Origin: a virus
Virus record (IMG/VR): IMGVR_UViG_3300043602_000038
Coordinates: 1-23,968 of that record
Strand: one strand, 5' to 3'
DNA: 23,968 nt
In this document: one piece after another, positions 19,777 through 23,968 of the stretch
Layout: every line of letters begins with the position of its first letter
How positions within the stretch are numbered: the stretch's first letter is position 1
Program-made: the position numbers and the translations under genes
The notes under the pieces: model-generated
The model's input: only the letters and a program-made list of their open reading frames with translations
Databases searched by the model: none
What the model was told of the DNA's origin: nothing

Positions 19777-20756
19777 GGGCGTGGTTCCCGAGGATTCCCC
19801 GGTTCATGGTGACGGCAGTTCAGCCTCTGCCGCCACCGATGATGCCGGGAGAGTGGCCCACGTCTTCACCGGAAGACCAAGGTATGTCGTCGGCCATGTT
19901 GAACAACATCAAGGCGGCATACATCGGAGATGCCGCCATCGTCAGAAACGGATACTTGGTCAAGACGTATCGAGATGCCACGAAGAAGCGTGGGTGGGCA
20001 TCGTGTTGCCGGTCGGTTGTGTCCGATACGGTGATCGGGCATGCGTTGACCCATGGGCACATTCAGGGTGGTCTGCCGATGCTGGACAGGCCACTCACCG
20101 AGTTAGGCGTCGATGTGGCGGGTTACAAACATGGTACATACCTACACCACCCGTGCTCGTACACCCGTCCCGGTGAGGGCTGGGGCTACAGCAAGGACTG
20201 GGTACCTACGTCGTCGGCGCACAATGGTCTGTTCGTGAGGCTGACTCATCGCACGATGCACGATTACTTCAATCAGGAACTGGCCCCGCACATGCCCGGT
20301 GTGTGGTCGGTCATGAACAGCGGTGATGGTACACCACGGTTCGATGCCACCCCGATAGACGCCTGCCGGTGGGCATGGATGTGGCTCCTGCATGGAGCGG
20401 GTCTGGTTGACCCGGAGTTCGTCCGTAGGAGCATCGCCGGGGGTCCGCTGGGGGATGGCAACCCCAACCCTGTGGAGGGCTTCCAGACGCACCTGAGTCG
20501 GAATGGGGTGGCATGGGAGCTTGACCTGTGGGGTGTCCCAGATTGCTTCATGGCACGGGATGGGGGTGACCCCGGTAGCACGGTGGGCGCGGTGATCGGC
20601 ATTCCGGAACTGAATCTGGCGGTGGCGTATCGGAGCCAGTACCACTGTGATACGTTCCTGAAGGATATCTGCGATGCCTGTCATGACATTGCCCCGATGA
20701 TGATTGGCCCAGCCCGAGGTATCAAGAAGATGCGGAGGTCGAAGGCCACAGTGTGA
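19773..20756 (+). CDS. Protein C: diverged serine-hydrolase (beta-lactamase-fold) with RAWFPRIPRFM start
   Basis: 327 residues, starting in an ATGA overlap with protein B. After MRAWFPRIPRFM, the chain reads EWPTSSPEDQGMSSAMLNNIK...IVRNGYLVKTYRD, like the start of class-C beta-lactamase/esterase-fold proteins. The position of SxxK is filled by SCCR (in GWASCCRSVVSDTVIGHAL) and the YSN region by GYSKDW. GPLGDGNPNPVEGF and a C-terminal GAVIGIPELNLAVAYRSQY strand fit the fold's final sheet. The catalytic Lys is Arg, so it may be inactive or altered, for example a binding protein or an esterase with another mechanism. The fold call is by pattern, moderate confidence. Initiation at Met12 (19806) is also possible. 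Confidence 0.6.
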   Translation: MRAWFPRIPRFMVTAVQPLPPPMMPGEWPTSSPEDQGMSSAMLNNIKAAYIGDAAIVRNGYLVKTYRDATKKRGWASCCRSVVSDTVIGHALTHGHIQGGLPMLDRPLTELGVDVAGYKHGTYLHHPCSYTRPGEGWGYSKDWVPTSSAHNGLFVRLTHRTMHDYFNQELAPHMPGVWSVMNSGDGTPRFDATPIDACRWAWMWLLHGAGLVDPEFVRRSIAGGPLGDGNPNPVEGFQTHLSRNGVAWELDLWGVPDCFMARDGGDPGSTVGAVIGIPELNLAVAYRSQYHCDTFLKDICDACHDIAPMMIGPARGIKKMRRSKATV

Positions 20757-20766
20757 AGGAGATGAC

Positions 20767-21012
20767 ATGGATGTCCAGAAGTGGTTAGACGATAAGTTAG
20801 CCGCGAACGCGGAGGCCCAGAAGTACGTATCGAAGGTCTGGTTCATTCCGGTGGGCCAGCCCACGCCAGACGATGTGACGCACGTGCTGACATTGAGGTC
20901 AGCGTCGTCTCCGTTCCTGCGGGAACTGACCATCGGTCTGGTGGTGAAGCCCGAGTTCGTGGTGGCACTCGATGCGATTTTGGCGATGGTGACGACCCAG
21001 CCGAAGACGTAG
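20767..21012 (+). CDS. Hypothetical small protein
   Basis: 81 residues; AAGGAGATGAC sits directly before ATG 20767, ten bases after the previous stop. Mixed alpha/beta: helix DVQKWLDDKLAANAEAQKYVS, then strands VWFIPVGQP, VTHVLTLRS and a helix pair. It has no cysteines or membrane span. I do not recognise it. The next genes start after a promoter, so this is the last gene of the packaging transcript. Confidence 0.65.
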   Translation: MDVQKWLDDKLAANAEAQKYVSKVWFIPVGQPTPDDVTHVLTLRSASSPFLRELTIGLVVKPEFVVALDAILAMVTTQPKT

Positions 21013-21024
21013 AAATTGCAATCA

Positions 21025-21074
21025 ACTGCCACTACTTGACAAATCACTCCATGGTTTGGTAGAGTAGTGGCAGT
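21025..21074 (+). promoter_or_regulatory. Promoter framed by a perfect 12-bp inverted repeat
   Basis: TTGACA at 21036-21041, 18-bp spacer, TAGAGT at 21060-21065. ACTGCCACTACT (21025-21036) is the exact reverse complement of AGTAGTGGCAGT (21063-21074), so the arms overlap the edges of the -35 and -10. A degenerate TGCAA-N4 half (21017-21030) lies just upstream and shares the left arm. This is likely a repressor-controlled promoter for the gene at 21098. Confidence 0.65.
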
Positions 21075-21097
21075 GAATTTAGCTCATGGAGGAGCCG

Positions 21098-21298
21098 ATG
21101 CGTAACTTGCTCAAGGAAACAGTCGAAGCGATGCTCGTGAACCCGGTGGTGACCGATGAGGGTGCGGCATTGGCGGTGATGGGCGTGATCTATTGCGCGG
21201 TGTATCACGGCAACCCGGAGACGGAAGTCTGCCGTATGGTGTATAGCGCGATGAACCATCTGGACCCCAATCCCGAACCCGAAGAAGAGGTGCAGTGA
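21098..21298 (+). CDS. Hypothetical small protein
   Basis: 66 residues. ATG 21098 is chosen since GGAGGAG ends 3 bases before it; ATG 21086 overlaps that site. Helical (RNLLKETVEAMLVNPVV, then ALAVMGVIYCAVYHG), acidic C-terminus (PNPEPEEEVQ). No motif is recognised. The start of a tight multi-gene run controlled by the inverted-repeat promoter. Confidence 0.65.
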   Translation: MRNLLKETVEAMLVNPVVTDEGAALAVMGVIYCAVYHGNPETEVCRMVYSAMNHLDPNPEPEEEVQ

Positions 21299-21534
21299 TG
21301 GAAGGGCAAACTGCCGTCCGTTTCCTGTGCCTGTTCTGCCGGTGCCAGATTCAAGAGGCCGGGGTGGACCTGTTCACTATGACGCACACGGTGACGCAGT
21401 ACTATCCGAACGGCGTGACGGTAAAGAACTTCCAGCGTCACCCGGTGCGCGTGGAGTGGCCGGATACTCGTGAGGCAATGACCGAGGCCGACATGGACGC
21501 CATGGCGACCTATTACGGGCAGGTGATCCAATGA
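21298..21534 (+). CDS. Hypothetical Cys-containing small protein
   Basis: 78 residues, starting in an ATGA-type overlap with the previous gene; AGAGGTG lies just upstream. The N-terminus VRFLCLFCRCQ holds three cysteines that could form part of a metal site. The remainder has beta strands (VDLFTMTHTVTQYYPNGVTVKNF) and an acidic helix (EAMTEADMDAMATYYG). Function unknown. Confidence 0.6.
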   Translation: MEGQTAVRFLCLFCRCQIQEAGVDLFTMTHTVTQYYPNGVTVKNFQRHPVRVEWPDTREAMTEADMDAMATYYGQVIQ

Positions 21535-21827
21535 ACTGGGAACTACTGAAGGCGTTGGGAGAGAAGGCGACTCAAGGCCCGTGGACGACCAGTGAGACGT
21601 CGAGCGGTGGGCGCATTCTGAAGCGTGGCAAGGAAGAGCCGGTGAAGGAACGTCACCCGCAGTCGCACTTGCAGATTGTTCCGGCAGAAGATGCCGATTT
21701 CGTGGCCGCACTGGTGAATGCGTGGCCGCAGATTGTGGCCGAGCGTGAGCAGGACAAGGCGCGGATTCAGGAACTGGAACAGAGCGTTATGTATCTGGAA
21801 GCCGACCTTGAGAGTGAAGCGACTTGA
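21531..21827 (+). CDS. Ead/Ea22-like phage protein
   Basis: 98 residues, ATGA overlap with the gene before. The sequence follows the pattern of Ead/Ea22-type proteins: LLKALGEKATQGPWTTSE at the start, then PAEDADFVAALVNAWPQIVAERE and a terminal coiled coil (DKARIQELEQSVMYLEADLE). Family members are common in lambdoid and other phages; their role is not established. The stop lies inside a TTGACA, but the downstream sequence is a strong hairpin rather than a clear promoter. Confidence 0.65.
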   Translation: MNWELLKALGEKATQGPWTTSETSSGGRILKRGKEEPVKERHPQSHLQIVPAEDADFVAALVNAWPQIVAEREQDKARIQELEQSVMYLEADLESEAT

Positions 21828-21843
21828 CAAATAACGAGTAATA

Positions 21844-21879
21844 GGGGACTATTCGGTAGAGAGGTACCAAATAGTCCCC
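21844..21879. terminator. Long hairpin between convergent genes
   Basis: GGGGACTATT (21844-21853) pairs with AATAGTCCCC (21870-21879); after one C-A mismatch GGTA/TACC continues the stem around a six-base loop. The upstream gene ends at 21827 (+) and the reverse gene ends at 21885 (-), so the hairpin separates convergent transcripts. The T-rich flank is better on the minus side. Bidirectional termination or 3' end protection is the likely job. Confidence 0.6.
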
Positions 21880-21884
21880 CAAGT

Positions 21885-22166
21885 TTACCGGACGGGAAAT
21901 CGCCTGCGGGACATCTCGTCCACGTAAGCGTTGTGCTCTGCCACCGTCTTGGGCTTCCACGCATAGGGCCTGTGCCCCGGAGGCGGCGAAAGTACGGTCT
22001 TGACGGGTGAACCGTCAGACGGTCGAACATCGGGCGTCCAGTCGGTGGGCACGCCACTGATGCCGCCAGCCTGTGCCGCAGGGTGCGGCGTCGGCTTGAA
22101 CGGGGAAGCTGGCTTCTCGGATGCCGGTGATTTCGTGTCGGTGTCGGTAGTCTTGGTTTCAGTCAT
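21885..22166 (-). CDS. Reverse-strand, Pro/Thr-rich small protein (accessory cassette)
   Basis: 93 residues and the only supported minus-strand gene in the window. On that strand a GGGAG lies about 7 bases before the ATG. The N-terminal 40 residues are Thr/Lys/Pro/Ala-rich and disordered (TETKTTDTDTKSPASEKPAS). The C-terminus holds GHRPYAWKPKTVAEHNAYVDEM and a basic RRRFPVR end. The gene has its own promoter on the right and a hairpin on the left, so it is an independent cassette inserted in a + strand block. This is typical of a moron-type accessory gene. Function unknown. Confidence 0.7.
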   Translation of the reverse strand: MTETKTTDTDTKSPASEKPASPFKPTPHPAAQAGGISGVPTDWTPDVRPSDGSPVKTVLSPPPGHRPYAWKPKTVAEHNAYVDEMSRRRFPVR

Positions 22167-22209
22167 GGGGTACTCCCAGTCGAAGGTAATTCAAGTTCCG
22201 TGCCGTTGA

Positions 22210-22238
22210 ATTATAAATTGCAATTGGTTGCAGCACAA
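22210..22238 (-). promoter_or_regulatory. Minus-strand promoter with TGCAA-N4-TTGCA copy 4 in its spacer
   Basis: Reading the minus strand, TTGTGC (22238-22233), 17 bp, then an exact TATAAT (22215-22210). The inverted repeat TGCAA TTGG TTGCA (22219-22232) fills most of the spacer. The same AT-rich core read on the plus strand (TATAAA, 22212-22217) could serve the gene at 22249, making this a shared divergent control region. The repeat also ends 16 bases before the plus-strand ATG. Confidence 0.6.
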
Positions 22239-22248
22239 GGAGTGTGAC

Positions 22249-22521
22249 ATGGCCGAGGTAGTTGTAACGCAGAACGTGGTGCTGAAAGTAACAGACGCTG
22301 AGTGGCGGTTGATCATGAAAGGCTTGGCAACGTTGGCCGGGGTGAAAAACCTGTCGGTGCGACCGGACGAAGTGGAGAAGGCTGCGGAATTGAACAAGCA
22401 GTTGCTGACCCAGCGGGTGGGCGCAGTGCAGGCGCAGTTGAAGACGGCTGACGATGCGCTGGACAACGCTATCGAGAGCGAAGGAAAGACCGATTGGGTG
22501 AGGGAGAAGGAAGTCCGATGA
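22249..22521 (+). CDS. Hypothetical helical protein
   Basis: 90 residues; AAGGAG precedes ATG 22249 by about 6 bases, which rules out the upstream in-frame TTG at 22228 inside the inverted repeat. An N-terminal strand pair (VVVTQNVVLKVTDAEW) leads to helices (RLIMKGLATLAG, VEKAAELNKQLLTQRVGAVQAQLKTADDALDNAI). It heads a cluster of four genes joined by ATGA overlaps. No family is recognised. The divergent promoter and repeat imply coordinated control with the reverse-strand gene. Confidence 0.65.
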   Translation: MAEVVVTQNVVLKVTDAEWRLIMKGLATLAGVKNLSVRPDEVEKAAELNKQLLTQRVGAVQAQLKTADDALDNAIESEGKTDWVREKEVR

Positions 22522-22718
22522 CGACGTTGGTGGTGAAGCAGTGTTTCGTGTGTCAGGGCACGGATAACCATGTCTCGGAGATGACGGACGGCAAGTCCCG
22601 CCATCTGGTGTGTGACGGGTGTCGGGTGCTCGTGAACATGATGTTCGCGGTGTATGGTTCGTTGGAACGAGCCGTGCAAGAAGCGACTCAGGCGAAGCGA
22701 GGAGTCACAGGGCTATGA
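22518..22718 (+). CDS. Small zinc-finger-like protein
   Basis: 66 residues, ATGA overlap with the previous gene. Two CxxC pairs (KQCFVCQGTDNH and HLVCDGCRVLV) spaced by about 20 residues make a zinc-binding fold likely. A helix (MFAVYGSLERAVQEATQAKRG) completes the chain. Nucleic acid or protein binding cannot be distinguished. Confidence 0.65.
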   Translation: MTTLVVKQCFVCQGTDNHVSEMTDGKSRHLVCDGCRVLVNMMFAVYGSLERAVQEATQAKRGVTGL

Positions 22719-22927
22719 TTACGCTGGTGCAGAATCGCGTGTGGGTGATCTTCGATGACGCCCCGGAGGAGTTCGGGCCGGAAGGCATCGTCGGTGACGT
22801 GGCCTACGCCAGCAAGCTGGATGCTGACTGGAAGCTCGGTCAGTTGAAGGCAGATAAGCCGTATGAACATCAGTATTGCACGGTGAAAGGTCTGCGTATT
22901 CTCCCGAAGAAAAAGGTGAAGCGATGA
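22715..22927 (+). CDS. Hypothetical small protein
   Basis: 70 residues, ATGA overlap with the zinc-finger gene. Mainly beta with a short helix (MITLVQNRVWVIFDDAP, then ASKLDADWKLGQLKADK) and a Lys-rich end (LPKKKVKR). No known motif. Coupled translation with its neighbours suggests a shared module. Confidence 0.6.
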   Translation: MITLVQNRVWVIFDDAPEEFGPEGIVGDVAYASKLDADWKLGQLKADKPYEHQYCTVKGLRILPKKKVKR

Positions 22928-23424
22928 GAGTGGGGTTCACGGGCACGTCCGCAGGACTGACCAACGACCAGTTGATTCAGGTCCACATGCTGTTGGGCGA
23001 CCTGAAGACGTCTGGAGCAACACAGGCCACCCATGGGATGTGCATTGGAGCCGATGACCAGTTCCACGAGCAGGCGAGAGGCTTCGGCTACTTCATCATC
23101 GGTGTGCCCGGTGTGAATGCTTACGGTGACGTCTACAAGCGTGCCACGTGCGTGTGTGATCTGGTGATGCCGCCGAGGCCCTTTCTGATTCGAAATCGTG
23201 ACCTTGTGTCGGAGTCGGACGTGGTCATTGCGTGCCCGAGAGAAACGATAGAGCAGTTCCGTGGTTCAGGGACGTGGGCGACCATCAGGTATGCCCGAAG
23301 AGCCAAGAAGCCGCTGGTGATTGTGTGGCCGGATGGTTCAGGACGGGTGGAGCACGTGGTGAACGTCAGGACGCTGGAGGAATATCGGGTGTCGTTGACA
23401 AACACAGCCATTGTGTTATCCTAA
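22924..23424 (+). CDS. SLOG/LOG-like Rossmann-fold protein
   Basis: 166 residues, ATGA overlap with the gene before. Rossmann features appear in order: VGFTGTSAGLTNDQ, HGMCIGADDQFHEQARGFG (beta-helix with a conserved HG...GAD), YFIIGVPG, then PPRPFLIRNRDLVSESDVVIACP, and GSGTWATIRYARRAKKPLVIVWPDG. The GSGTW loop followed by a helix and strand resembles the nucleotide-binding loop of the SMF/DprA-LOG (SLOG) superfamily. Members bind or cleave nucleotides or NAD-type ligands and appear in nucleotide-signalling and defence contexts. Enzyme activity here is not shown. Together with the Acb2/Tad1-like gene it could act against signalling-based defence; that is inference. Confidence 0.65.
   Translation: MRVGFTGTSAGLTNDQLIQVHMLLGDLKTSGATQATHGMCIGADDQFHEQARGFGYFIIGVPGVNAYGDVYKRATCVCDLVMPPRPFLIRNRDLVSESDVVIACPRETIEQFRGSGTWATIRYARRAKKPLVIVWPDGSGRVEHVVNVRTLEEYRVSLTNTAIVLS
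23395..23422 (+). promoter_or_regulatory. Sigma70-like promoter with leaderless start
   Basis: TTGACA at 23395-23400, 16-bp spacer, TATCCT at 23417-23422. AACACA-GCCAT-TGTGTT is a 6-bp inverted repeat in the spacer. ATG 23429 is 7 bases past the -10, exactly where transcription should begin. Confidence 0.6.
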
Positions 23425-23428
23425 GTGC

Positions 23429-23623
23429 ATGAACATCACGATGACGGTCAATTTCGGGACGCATGATGACGCCGAACGTGCGCGTCGTCAGGTGGAAGAT
23501 CACAACGCGGGTGCCACGTCGGTGGACAAGGAAGTGACTCGGGTGCCACGTCATGGGTGGTCGTTCACGGTGCGGACGGACGACATTGATGCCCTACAGG
23601 GGCTGCTTGAAGAGTTGAGGTGA
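23429..23623 (+). CDS. Small protein from a leaderless transcript
   Basis: 64 residues. ATG 23429 coincides with the predicted transcript start and has no Shine-Dalgarno. Alpha/beta (MNITMTVNFGTHDDAERARRQV, then GWSFTVRTDDIDALQGLLEEL), resembling a small ferredoxin-like fold. No family is recognised. An in-frame TTG at 23411 would lie inside the promoter and is rejected. Confidence 0.65.
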   Translation: MNITMTVNFGTHDDAERARRQVEDHNAGATSVDKEVTRVPRHGWSFTVRTDDIDALQGLLEELR

Positions 23624-23625
23624 GT

Positions 23626-23865
23626 GTGGCTGATTTGTACAAGGAAGCGGTGGCGTGGGGTTTGGAGAAGGCCAAAGAGGAATTGGCTGGGACGCATTTT
23701 TCACCCGGTGGGCCGAAGTTTCAGGAGACGGCGCAGTATTGGGCCGCATGGTGGGCCGGTCGTCGGGCGTCTGATGCGTTGCTGGATGAAGCGCGGAAGG
23801 TCGGCGTGACGGATGCCCAGTGGGAAGCCTTGCGTGCCAAAGCCGCTGAGGTCGCTTATGACTGA
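23626..23865 (+). CDS. Hypothetical small helical protein
   Basis: 79 residues. GTG 23626 is favoured since GAGGTGA lies upstream; GTG 23620 is the alternative in the same frame and overlaps that site. Helical and Ala/Trp-rich (KEAVAWGLEKAKEEL, FQETAQYWAAWWAGRRASDALLDEARK). No membrane helix and no known motif. It overlaps the last gene by 8 bases. Confidence 0.55.
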   Translation: MADLYKEAVAWGLEKAKEELAGTHFSPGGPKFQETAQYWAAWWAGRRASDALLDEARKVGVTDAQWEALRAKAAEVAYD

Positions 23866-23968
23866 CAACAGGAAGTATCAGCTACCACCCGAGTTGCCCC
23901 CTGAAGACCCACAGATGACCGTGGAGGCCCTGAAGCACGTCGTGCAGGAGTTGACCCACAAGATTCAC
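23858..23968 (+). CDS. Start of a further gene, cut by the window end
   Basis: ATG 23858 overlaps the previous stop by 8 bases and the frame stays open to the edge: 37 codons seen, beginning MTDNRKYQLPPELPPED and continuing with TVEALKHVVQELTHKI. A Pro-rich start followed by a helix. Too short to assign; the right-hand part lies outside the window. Confidence 0.55.
   Translation, partial: MTDNRKYQLPPELPPEDPQMTVEALKHVVQELTHKIH

Noticed and set aside
20142-21047. Minus-strand open frame of 301 codons
   Set aside because: It is opposite protein C and the following small gene, with no recognisable domain, and it crosses the promoter region at 21036.
1-23968. Integrase, attachment site or plasmid origin
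   Set aside because: No recombinase catalytic motif, no tRNA-derived direct repeat and no iteron cluster was seen, so a lysogenic or plasmid lifestyle cannot be supported from this window.

Overview
The window reads as one continuous piece of a tailed double-stranded DNA phage genome (Caudoviricetes type). It has a terminase small/large subunit pair, a phage recombination and replication set (SF2 helicase, UvsX/RecA-type recombinase, Cas4-like nuclease, two different Holliday-junction resolvase types), a phage-type Dam methylase, and dozens of tightly packed small genes. Almost everything is on the + strand, many genes share ATGA stop/start overlaps, and no gap exceeds about 150 bases. I see no rRNA, tRNA, integrase or CRISPR array. 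A secreted protein with a C-terminal PEP-CTERM sorting signal suggests a Gram-negative, exosortase-bearing host; that is inference from this one gene.

Layout. 1-6730 is a DNA metabolism block: 3'-end of a helicase, MerR-like HTH protein, small protein, UvsX-like recombinase, small protein, an Acb2/Tad1-type nucleotide-sponge candidate, a low-GC HNH-type homing endonuclease, PD-(D/E)XK resolvase-like nuclease, two small proteins, Cas4-like nuclease, a membrane protein and a RuvC-like resolvase. 6732-9495 holds separately promoted regulatory or early-type genes (two mid-sized proteins, membrane coiled-coil protein, 29-residue peptide, cold-shock protein). 9552-10404 is the PEP-CTERM gene followed by three hairpins. 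10405-14191 holds small accessory genes (zinc-finger proteins, a membrane-tethered winged-helix protein, Dam, a lipoprotein-like protein). 14194-20756 is terminase plus three unusual proteins sharing a short FPxxxRFM peptide. 20767-23968 is a run of small genes, interrupted by one reverse-strand cassette with its own promoter and hairpin.

Regulation. The phage uses a recognisable promoter family, TTGACAAA plus 16-18 bp plus a TAnAnT-like -10, at 1860, 6732, 7521, 9097, 11508, 13019, 21036 and 23395. Some of these fire directly onto an ATG with no Shine-Dalgarno sequence, implying leaderless or nearly leaderless mRNAs. A second recurring signal, TGCAA-N4-TTGCA, lies just upstream of four gene starts (3076, 8481, 13138, 22219). 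It could be an operator or, as RNA, a 5-bp tetraloop hairpin beside the ribosome-binding site. I consider this the best candidate here for an undescribed regulatory system.

How the genes may work together. The recombinase, Cas4-like nuclease and resolvases suggest recombination-dependent replication feeding a terminase. The Acb2/Tad1-like protein (and perhaps the SLOG-like protein at 22924) may counter nucleotide-signalling host defences. The PEP-CTERM protein and the reverse-strand cassette look like host-modifying accessory genes. The three proteins after terminase (propeller-like, proline-linker, and diverged serine-hydrolase-like) look like virion or receptor-interaction components, but no portal or capsid gene is visible.
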